This document shows positions 1-5,222 of a stretch of DNA of 5,222 nt, in pieces (positions within the stretch are counted from its first letter, which is position 1; each line of letters opens with the position of its first letter). The stretch is from positions 1 to 5,222 of the forward strand of contig JAFACJ010000042.1 of NCBI GenBank assembly GCA_023425615.1, read 5' to 3'. The position numbers were made by a program, and so were the translations under genes. This stretch comes from Actinomycetes bacterium. Its GTDB lineage: Bacteria > Actinomycetota > Actinomycetes > Streptosporangiales > Streptosporangiaceae. Below the pieces are notes generated by a model. The model searched no databases, had not been told where the DNA came from, and worked only from the letters and a program-made list of their open reading frames with translations.

Positions 1-2087
1 AGGCGGGCCAGGTTGTCCAGGAACGGCAGCCCGTGCGTGGCGGGCTTGGGCAGCGCGCGCCGCACCGAGGAGACGGCGGGCGGCTGCTCCGGATCGTTTG
101 CGAGGGCGACCAGCTGGGTGATGGCAGGGGAGAGGTCGGGGTGATGGGCTCGGACGGCCGTCAGGAGTTCGGGGCGCAGCCGCAGAACGGGCCGGCCGCG
201 GCGGCGGGTGAGGTCGGCCAGGTCGACGACGGGTTCGCGGGAGCGGGGGTTCCATCCGTAGGCGTCGCAGCCGCCCTGCTCCGAGCGCACGACGATCATG
301 TCGCCGGGACGGATGTCGCCGGCGTTGACGGGCTCGGGTGCCTGGCCCGGCCCCAGGTAGCGCACCCCGAACCGCTCTTCGCCGTCGGCCGGCTCGTCTG
401 ATGCGGGTTGGCCTTCCAGGTCGCTGACCGGGTGGTCGGCGTGCCCGGCCAGCCAGCGCCGCACCGCGGCCAGGGGGGCTTGGAGGGCTTCTTCGGCGAC
501 CGGCGGGACGGCGTGCAGCGCGGCTTCCCACTGGCGGGGATCTGCGGGCAGTCCGGCGCGCCAGACGATCGCCACGTCGGGCTCTCCCCGGCCCAGGCCG
601 TGCAGGTAGGGGCCGATGGGAGGGTCGGCGTGCGGGGCGGGCGAGGTCTGCACCCAGGCGTCCAGCACATCGGCGTGCAACTGCGGAACGTAGGGCTGCT
701 CGGGCTGCAAAGCCGCCCGCTCCTTGGGGGGAAGACCGTCCAGCAGGGCCCGCAGTGCCACCGGTGAGGCGGCCAGGCCGGTGGTGAGCGCGGCGGCGTC
801 CGGGGCGGTCTTGGGGTCCAAGGGCTCGGTGAGGGAGGACAGCCACGTCCAGGTCGCTTCGCGCGAGGCGCCGTAGACGGGGTCGTCGGTCCCGCTGGTG
901 GGGTCGTGGACGATCAGGGCGTGCGTGCGGCCGAGGGTGCCGAGCCGGTTCAGGCGGCCCAGGCGCTGGATCAGCGCGGGCAGGGCGGCTGATTCGCTCA
1001 CCAGGGCATCGACGTCGATGTTCGCGCCGACCTCGATGGTCTGGGTGGCGACGACGATGAGGTTGCGGCCAGCCTTGCGGGGGCGTCCGGCGCGAATGCG
1101 GTCGTAGCTGCGAGCCAGGAGGTATTCGGCCTCGACGGGACGGGTGCGGCCGATGAGCAGCAGCCGGTCGGCATCCGCGGGGAGCTGGTCGAAGACCGCG
1201 CGAGCCCGGTTGATGGTGTTGCAGATGACCGCGACCACCGCACCGCAGTCCGCGGGCCCGGCCAAGGCGTGCGCCCACCGGCTCATCACCGCAGGGATGA
1301 CGGTGGTGGCGGTCTTCTTGGTCGCGGCCGGCTGCAGCAGGTGCAAGCGCCGGTCGGCGTGCAGACGGCGGCCCGCCACCTCATGAGCCTGATCGTCCGC
1401 GCTGATGCGGTGGACGCGCTGCTCGGGTGTATCCGCGGCAGTGGCCGACATCGTCAGCAGACGCGGCCCCCCGCCAGGGTCGAGGCGCCCGATGGATTGG
1501 ACGGTGCGGCGGAACGGCTCGGACAGATGGGCCTCATCGATGACGATCATGCTGTCGACGCCGGTAAGGGCGGCGTCGATGGAGCGCAGGTGCTCGCCCA
1601 CACCGTAGCCGCGAAACAGCAGACGGCTGCCGACCTGGTCGACGGTGCCGACGACGACCGCGTACCGGTCGGGCCGCTCCAGCCACCGCCACGACCACAT
1701 CACCCCGCCGCGCATCCGCGTCACCTGCAGCGGCACCTCATCCCCCGGCTGCCGCAACGCCTCAGCGACCTGCCCGATCAGCGCGCTCGCCGGGTGGCAG
1801 AGCGCGTCGGCCAGGCGGCGGGCGTGCTCGTAGGCTTCGTCGATGATCAGGCGCCGGTCGACGACGAAGAACAACCGGCGTCGCGCCAGCGCGGGGCGGG
1901 CAGCGGCCACGAAGACCGCGATGTCGATGACGGAGGTCTTGCCCAGCCCGGTCGGCACGTCCAGCACCTCGGGCCAGCAGCCGTCGGTGAGGATCCGCTC
2001 GACCAGGGCCGTCTGCCACGGGAACGGCTCATGGCCGTGGACCTGCCGGTAGAAGCCGGGGAAATCCCAAGCGCTCAACGCGGTCAT
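1..2087 (-). CDS. cas3: Type I-G CRISPR-associated helicase/nuclease Cas3, N-terminal ~695 residues (3' end outside window)
   Basis: I translated this frame from ATG at 2087 and it stays open to the left edge, so the gene is cut by the window rather than broken. It encodes a superfamily 2 helicase with all main motifs in order: Q-like PFPWQ (21-25), Walker A DVPTGLGKT (43-51), motif Ia FFVVDRRLIIDEA (73-85), GTVDQVGSRLLFRGYG (147-162), motif II DEAH (184-187; nt 1538-1527), motif III SAT (214-216), motif IV VICNTINRARAVF (287-299), motif V ATQTIEVGANID (347-358) and motif VI QRLGRLNR (374-381). The GTVDQVGSRLLFRGYG block and DRRLIIDEA are characteristic of the GSU0051/type I-G branch. Residues from about 420 onward are the post-helicase region. 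There is no HD nuclease domain at the N-terminus; in this branch it usually lies C-terminal to the helicase, which would be off the window. Its role is ATP-driven unwinding and degradation of DNA bound by the Cascade-like complex. The ATG overlaps the csb2 stop (ATGA), suggesting translational coupling. Confidence 0.95.
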   Translation of the reverse strand, partial: MTALSAWDFPGFYRQVHGHEPFPWQTALVERILTDGCWPEVLDVPTGLGKTSVIDIAVFVAAARPALARRRLFFVVDRRLIIDEAYEHARRLADALCHPASALIGQVAEALRQPGDEVPLQVTRMRGGVMWSWRWLERPDRYAVVVGTVDQVGSRLLFRGYGVGEHLRSIDAALTGVDSMIVIDEAHLSEPFRRTVQSIGRLDPGGGPRLLTMSATAADTPEQRVHRISADDQAHEVAGRRLHADRRLHLLQPAATKKTATTVIPAVMSRWAHALAGPADCGAVVAVICNTINRARAVFDQLPADADRLLLIGRTRPVEAEYLLARSYDRIRAGRPRKAGRNLIVVATQTIEVGANIDVDALVSESAALPALIQRLGRLNRLGTLGRTHALIVHDPTSGTDDPVYGASREATWTWLSSLTEPLDPKTAPDAAALTTGLAASPVALRALLDGLPPKERAALQPEQPYVPQLHADVLDAWVQTSPAPHADPPIGPYLHGLGRGEPDVAIVWRAGLPADPRQWEAALHAVPPVAEEALQAPLAAVRRWLAGHADHPVSDLEGQPASDEPADGEERFGVRYLGPGQAPEPVNAGDIRPGDMIVVRSEQGGCDAYGWNPRSREPVVDLADLTRRRGRPVLRLRPELLTAVRAHHPDLSPAITQLVALANDPEQPPAVSSVRRALPKPATHGLPFLDNLAR

Positions 2088-3487
2088 GTCGCCTCCCCGA
2101 GCGGCGCGAACAACCCCAAGCCCAGGTAGCGCATCGCTCCGACCAGGACAGGCCCGCACACCGGCTGGGGGAAGGTGACCTGGGCGTGGACCATCGGCTT
2201 GCCGAACCGCTTGGCCGGCACCGAGGCCCGCAGCGGCCGGTGCAGCCCGCCCGGGAGCATGGGGGCGGGGAAGAATTCCACTGCCTGCGGCTCGGGGTAG
2301 CCGGCCTTGGTGATCGAGCGGCGCAGCTCCCGCGCGATTCCCTCATCGCCGCTGCCGCGGCCGGGGAAGCGGTCCAGCATCACCGGCGTGGCCGTTATCC
2401 ACACCCGCGCACCCGGGCGTTCGGCGGCCGTCCACCGTTCGGGCTTCAGCCCCCACGCGGTGGGAGAGGACAGGGGATGCTCCAGCCGGACCTTGTGCTC
2501 GGCGGTGAGCCGCAGATGATCCAGCGGGTCGGCGACCACCGCGTCCCACAATCGGGCGTAGTCCTCGGCGGGCAGATCACCGGGGACGGCGAGCGCCACG
2601 CCCAGGAGCCTCCCGTCGGAATGCTCATACCCGGCATTCGGCAGCGCCAGATAGGCCAGATGGCGCCTGTCATCGGCGCCGTGGCCGGAGATCTGGGCCG
2701 GAACATCCGTGCGGACCCGCGACAGCACCGCCGCGCGCAGCTTCGTCGTCAACGCCAGCAGCAGCTCCCCCTCGGGCTTCACGGTTCCCTGCTGCAGAGG
2801 GAAGACCAGCAGCTCACTGAACGGCGATGCCGCACCTTCGGCGCTTGGAACAGGAGCGGAGCAGGGGACGGCGTAGGCGAGGGCGTGGGATTCCTCCCAA
2901 GCGCGCCTGCCGTCGCGATAGGCGGCCTGGAGACGGTCGGTGTAGCCCCCGTAGGGGACCCGCAGCATCACCGCAGTGGCCTCGCCCGGCTGCGCGGGCG
3001 CGAACCGCGTCCACTGCTCACGCGCCGCGGGCGCCTCATCGCTGACCTGCAGCGTGACCGGCGAAGTGGAGCGCCCCAGATAGGGCACTCCCCGAGCCAA
3101 GACGCGCAGCATCTCCAGGGTCTGCGGGCTCGGCGCGGCGGCAGGCCACACGACGGCGAACCGCGCGTCGGCGGGCTCGGCGCTGACCCGGGTGCGCATC
3201 CCGTTCGTGCGGCCCAGCCGGTGCTGGCTCGACGCCTTGCCGTCCGTGGCGTTGGTGACCACATAGGTATCCCGGCGGGCCGTGGTGTACTGCGCTGACG
3301 CCCACACCTCCGGCGCGCCCGCCGCCTCCAACCACCGCAACGCCCGCCAGTGCTCCTCCCGGCTGGCCGAGGCGACCAGCGCGCAGAACAGCCGACCCGG
3401 GTGCGGAGGCCACTCGGCGGTATCGGCACGCAGACCGCCCGCCTCATAGCGTCCCTCCCGCAGCCGCACAACGATCGACAGCGGCAC
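2084..3487 (-). CDS. csb2: Type I-G CRISPR-associated protein Csb2 (Cas5-Cas6 fusion, GSU0054 family)
   Basis: This is a 467-residue protein, within the usual length of the GSU0054 family, in which Cas5-like and Cas6-like parts are fused. The N-terminus has a RAMP-type first strand (PLSIVVRLREGRYEA) followed by the family hallmark EWPPHPGRLFCALVA (residues 25-39). The middle carries SGH (267-269) and then HLAYLALPNAG (276-286), a conserved Csb2 block. The C-terminus ends with a glycine-rich segment, GPVLVGAMRYLGLGLFAPL (445-463), like the G-rich loops of Cas6/RAMP proteins. From family knowledge, it should process pre-crRNA and cap the crRNA 5' handle in the Cascade-like complex; H269 is my candidate for a catalytic or RNA-contacting residue, by position only. 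I chose GTG 3487 because GAGGAG lies 5 bases upstream. GTG 3493, two codons earlier, would overlap the csb1 stop as GTGA but has no usable spacing to that site. The gene lies between csb1 and cas3 in one tight operon, and the reading frame is intact. Confidence 0.93.
   Translation of the reverse strand: MPLSIVVRLREGRYEAGGLRADTAEWPPHPGRLFCALVASASREEHWRALRWLEAAGAPEVWASAQYTTARRDTYVVTNATDGKASSQHRLGRTNGMRTRVSAEPADARFAVVWPAAAPSPQTLEMLRVLARGVPYLGRSTSPVTLQVSDEAPAAREQWTRFAPAQPGEATAVMLRVPYGGYTDRLQAAYRDGRRAWEESHALAYAVPCSAPVPSAEGAASPFSELLVFPLQQGTVKPEGELLLALTTKLRAAVLSRVRTDVPAQISGHGADDRRHLAYLALPNAGYEHSDGRLLGVALAVPGDLPAEDYARLWDAVVADPLDHLRLTAEHKVRLEHPLSSPTAWGLKPERWTAAERPGARVWITATPVMLDRFPGRGSGDEGIARELRRSITKAGYPEPQAVEFFPAPMLPGGLHRPLRASVPAKRFGKPMVHAQVTFPQPVCGPVLVGAMRYLGLGLFAPLGEAT
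2092..2098 (-). promoter_or_regulatory. Ribosome-binding site of cas3
   Basis: The minus strand reads GGGGAGG, containing a perfect GGAGG Shine-Dalgarno core, 4 bases before the ATG at 2087. It lies inside the last codons of csb2. This supports ATG 2087 as the cas3 start, since the helicase Q-like motif follows about 20 residues later with no room for an N-terminal HD domain. Confidence 0.75.
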
Positions 3488-3489
3488 CT

Positions 3490-4623
3490 TCACTCCTCGC
3501 TTGAGGCCTTGGACACCGCGAACTCGATCGCCGCAGACAGACTCGCGATCGGCTCCACCACGACCACATCGTCGGCCATCACCAGCCCCGCCGCCGCAGT
3601 GCGCTCCCGCAGCTCGCAGAACGCCTCCAGCGCCTGAGCCGCGTTCACCTCCACCGGAGTGACCTCACCGCCATCGCCTTCGAACGCCACCACCTCACGC
3701 ACCCGCACCAGATCGCAACCCGAGCGCAGCCACAGCGACGGCCGATCGAACGCCAACCGATCCCCCGCCAGCGCCAACGCCAGCAACGTCGCCCGCGCCA
3801 ACTGGACCGCCTCCTGCGAGGCGTCCCCGAACCGGATGCGCTCCAGGCCGCCCAGAGAAATCCACGCATCCCGGCGCGCCTCGCTGATGAACGCGCCCCC
3901 CGGCGGGGCCTTCTCCGACAGGGCGTTGCCGTGCCCGATCTCACTCAGGCGGCCGCCCTTGCTCTTGGCGCCCGTCTGCACGAACGCCCAGTCAGCCTCG
4001 GCCTTGTTCTTGTCGTCGATGCCGCCGGTGAGGTTGAGCGGATCCGCCCGCATCGCCCGCCGCTCACCCACCTCAGGATCGAGCCCGAACATCGAGGAGG
4101 CGTAGAACCGCGCGAACTTCGGCCAGCGGCCCTTGCGGTGCGAATCCCACGCCCCGTAGATCAGCGAGCCCGGGTCGCGTTCGAACAACGGGCGCGCGTC
4201 CTCCGCCCGCGTCTCCCGCAACCGCAGGCCGACCTCGCTCTTGTCGAACCGCACCCCCTCGACCGTGCTGTCACGCAGGTAGGCGTCGGCGTACCGGTGC
4301 GGGAACTCCAACGACGTCAACCGCACCGGCCCCCGCGACGTCTGCGCCTGCAGCTCGAACAACGGCAGCTCGATCCGCCCCCCGTCCCGAGCCGCCAAAA
4401 GCGCCTCCTCCACCCGGTTGGCCTGCGAGGGCACCTGGTCCAGCACCACCGTCGTACGCAGCACCCCATCAATGCGCCGCTGCTCCTGCAAGTACGGGCC
4501 GTTCGGAAACGTCGGCGGCATCACCCGGTCCTCCACCGCCGGCCGATACACCCCTCGAATCGAGACCCCCGCCTCGACCCGCTCATCGCCCACCACCGCC
4601 AGCAGCCGCTCCACCAACTCCAT
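3490..4623 (-). CDS. csb1: Type I-G CRISPR RAMP protein Csb1 (Cas7 backbone subunit, GSU0053 family)
   Basis: This is a 377-residue protein in the usual size range of the GSU0053 (Cas7g/Cas7u) family. Recognisable blocks are RGVYRPAVEDRVMPPTFP (residues 23-40), LDQVPSQANRVEEALL (61-76, the family's highly conserved SQANRxEEAL stretch), LEFPHRYADAYLRDS (105-119), SLIYGAWDSHRKGRW (153-167) and SEIGHGNAL (227-235). From family knowledge it is the RNA-binding protein that oligomerises along the spacer part of the crRNA. ATG 4623 was chosen because GGGAGG lies 10 bases upstream and the protein then begins MELVERLL, directly ahead of conserved sequence. ATG 4650 is in frame but has no Shine-Dalgarno. 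The frame stays open upstream through the CRISPR array to 5115, but those extra codons are repeat and spacer DNA, not protein. It is the first gene of the operon, and its TGA (3492-3490) abuts or overlaps the csb2 start. Confidence 0.95.
   Translation of the reverse strand: MELVERLLAVVGDERVEAGVSIRGVYRPAVEDRVMPPTFPNGPYLQEQRRIDGVLRTTVVLDQVPSQANRVEEALLAARDGGRIELPLFELQAQTSRGPVRLTSLEFPHRYADAYLRDSTVEGVRFDKSEVGLRLRETRAEDARPLFERDPGSLIYGAWDSHRKGRWPKFARFYASSMFGLDPEVGERRAMRADPLNLTGGIDDKNKAEADWAFVQTGAKSKGGRLSEIGHGNALSEKAPPGGAFISEARRDAWISLGGLERIRFGDASQEAVQLARATLLALALAGDRLAFDRPSLWLRSGCDLVRVREVVAFEGDGGEVTPVEVNAAQALEAFCELRERTAAAGLVMADDVVVVEPIASLSAAIEFAVSKASSEE
3493..3498 (-). promoter_or_regulatory. Ribosome-binding site of csb2, favours the downstream GTG
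   Basis: The minus strand reads GAGGAG at 3498-3493, then TGAAG, then GTG at 3487. The 5-base spacing fits start codon 3487. The in-frame GTG at 3493 overlaps the final G of this motif and so has effectively no spacing. The site sits within the last csb1 codons and the stop codon, so csb2 translation probably depends on ribosomes finishing csb1. Confidence 0.55.
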
Positions 4624-4750
4624 GCCCCTGGCCCCTCCCTCACCGATCATCTGCTGTGTAACCAGGACACTACGACCCGCCACCGACACAACACAGGAAA
4701 ACAGAGAGAAATCGCGAAAACCACAAACACCAACATCCACAGCCACCAGC
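4624..4750 (-). other. Gap between array and csb1, probable csb1-csb2-cas3 promoter region
   Basis: These roughly 127 bases separate the decayed terminal repeat from csb1. They are clearly poorer in GC than the rest of the window: the plus strand is A-rich from about 4690 to 4740 (runs such as GAAAAC, GAGAAA, GAAAACC), so the minus strand is T-rich. That composition suits a promoter. The best pair I see on the minus strand is TAGTGT (4672-4667) with TGTTGT 15 bases upstream (4693-4688), a poor match with short spacing, so I do not call it as a defined promoter. No terminator-like hairpin with a T-run separates the array from csb1. If the array were instead transcribed rightward, this tract could be its leader. 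Confidence 0.4.
4634..4639 (-). promoter_or_regulatory. Ribosome-binding site of csb1
   Basis: The minus strand reads GGGAGG 10 bases before ATG 4623, within a longer purine run starting GAGGGAGGGG. It supports 4623 over the in-frame ATG at 4650, whose upstream bases (CAGCAG) do not resemble a Shine-Dalgarno. Confidence 0.6.
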
Positions 4751-4785
4751 TCAACAACGAGAACCACCCCAGAGGGCCAGTGAAG
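4751..4785 (-). repeat. Degenerate terminal CRISPR repeat (trailer end)
   Basis: The 27 bases at 4759-4785 align to the last 28 of the plus-strand repeat with four substitutions and one deletion. All four substitutions are G to A on the plus strand. The outer 8 bases (4751-4758) match at only 4 positions, so the left boundary is uncertain. The changes break the 8-bp stem (the arms become ACCACCCC and GGGCCAGT), so this copy should not form the processing hairpin. It lies exactly 36 bases from the next repeat, the normal spacer length, which supports it being a true array end. Confidence 0.85.
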
Positions 4786-5222
4786 GTCCCGCATCTCGGC
4801 GCACTCGCTGCGGGTGAAGCGGCCGCAATGAGGACCGGCCCCGGAGGGCCGGTGAAGACCTGCCCCGGCGGCTACGCGACGACGAACTACCCGCCGCAAT
4901 GAGGACCGGCCCCGGAGGGCCGGTGAAGGTCGGTTCGCTGCGTCCTGGTCAGCGAGCACGTCGAGCCGCAATGAGGACCGGCCCCGGAGGGCCGGTGAAG
5001 GACTGGACAACCCCCGACCCGAACACACCACAACGTGCCGCAATGAGGACCGGCCCCGGAGGGCCGGTGAAGACCATCCTGCGCTACGCCGACGGCCTGC
5101 TGCCCGACGCCGCAATGAGGACCGGCCCCGGAGGGCCGGTGAAGGGTGCCCCGGCAGTCCGCGCAGTTGATCTCTATCCAGGCCGCAATGAGGACCGGCC
5201 CCGGAGGGCCGGTGAAGTGCAC
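4751..5222 (-). CRISPR. CRISPR array, type I-G, six identical 36-bp repeats plus one decayed repeat, continues past right edge
   Basis: Identical 36-bp repeats occupy 4822-4857, 4893-4928, 4965-5000, 5037-5072, 5109-5144 and 5182-5217. A degenerate copy lies at 4751-4785. The six complete spacers are 4786-4821 (36), 4858-4892 (35), 4929-4964 (36), 5001-5036 (36), 5073-5108 (36) and 5145-5181 (37); 5218-5222 begins another. Each repeat holds a perfect 8-bp stem, ACCGGCCC and GGGCCGGT, around a 4-base loop. I assign transcription to the minus strand for two reasons: read that way the repeat ends in ATTGCGGC, matching the ATTG-type 8-base 5' handle of many type I crRNAs, and the decayed repeat then lies at the trailer end where decay is normal. 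The leader would be beyond 5222. The spacers differ from one another, and I saw no copy of any spacer elsewhere in the window. Confidence 0.97.

Noticed and set aside
33..767. Plus-strand and minus-strand short open frames over the left end (33-401, 408-767, 296-670)
   Set aside because: The cas3 frame translated from 2087 is continuous through this region with consistent codon use, so these are out-of-frame shadows.
1269..2129. Plus-strand 286-codon open frame
   Set aside because: It lies antisense to the cas3 helicase motifs, has proline/arginine/glutamine-rich composition and no recognisable domain. Antisense open frames are common in high-GC coding DNA.
2186..3298. Plus-strand 370-codon open frame
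   Set aside because: It is antisense to csb2, low in hydrophobic structure and rich in R, G and Q, with no family resemblance. It is a shadow of the csb2 codon bias.
4667..4693. Possible -10/-35 promoter pair (TAGTGT and TGTTGT on the minus strand)
   Set aside because: The spacing is 15 bases and the -35 match is poor. I mention it under the gap region but do not call it as a separate promoter.
3931..4902. Plus-strand 323-codon open frame
   Set aside because: It runs antisense to csb1, across the intergenic gap and into the CRISPR repeats, which no real gene here would do. Its composition is arginine/proline/histidine-rich.
4624..5115. N-terminal extension of the csb1 frame by ~164 codons through the array
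   Set aside because: The extra codons translate the CRISPR repeats (recurring SPALRGRSSLR) and spacers. The recurrence arises because repeat plus spacer is about 72 bases, which keeps the frame. Csb1 homology and the RBS point to ATG 4623.
4887..5222. Minus-strand 111-residue open frame with recurring LHRPSGAGPHCG, resembling a tandem-repeat peptide
   Set aside because: It is the CRISPR repeat translated in another frame. The repeat has no stop codon in this frame, so it appears open, but it is not a gene.

Overview
This window carries part of a type I-G (formerly I-U, 'Dpsyg'/GSU005x-type) CRISPR-Cas locus, all of it on the minus strand. The DNA is very GC-rich, codon third positions are overwhelmingly G or C, GTG is a probable start codon, and the genes are packed with 4-base or near-zero junctions. 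Together this suggests a high-GC actinobacterium; I cannot name a genus from the sequence.

Layout in the direction of transcription (high to low coordinates): (1) 5222-4751, a CRISPR array with six identical 36-bp repeats, 35-37-bp spacers, and a decayed repeat at the cas-proximal end. The array runs off the right edge. (2) 4750-4624, a short, visibly less GC-rich gap holding the csb1 ribosome-binding site and probably the operon promoter. (3) 4623-3490, csb1 (Cas7 backbone subunit). (4) 3487 (or 3493)-2084, csb2 (Cas5-Cas6 fusion). (5) 2087-1, cas3 helicase/nuclease, starting inside the csb2 stop codon (ATGA overlap) and running off the left edge after about 695 codons with no stop.

How the parts work together, from knowledge of the families: the array is transcribed into pre-crRNA. 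The Cas6-like part of Csb2 is expected to cut at the repeat hairpin. Csb1 copies coat the crRNA spacer, the Cas5-like part of Csb2 holds the 5' handle, and Cas3 is recruited to unwind and degrade target DNA. The large subunit Csx17 (Cas8g) and the adaptation genes (cas4-cas1 fusion, cas2) are not in the window and would be expected past position 1. The array leader is expected past position 5222.

This is a recognisable, apparently intact effector module rather than a new system. The points worth a second look are the array-to-operon arrangement (the cas genes lie just beyond the trailer end of the array on the same strand), the G-to-A-biased decay of the terminal repeat, a repeat-like tail on the oldest spacer, and the start-codon choice for csb2.
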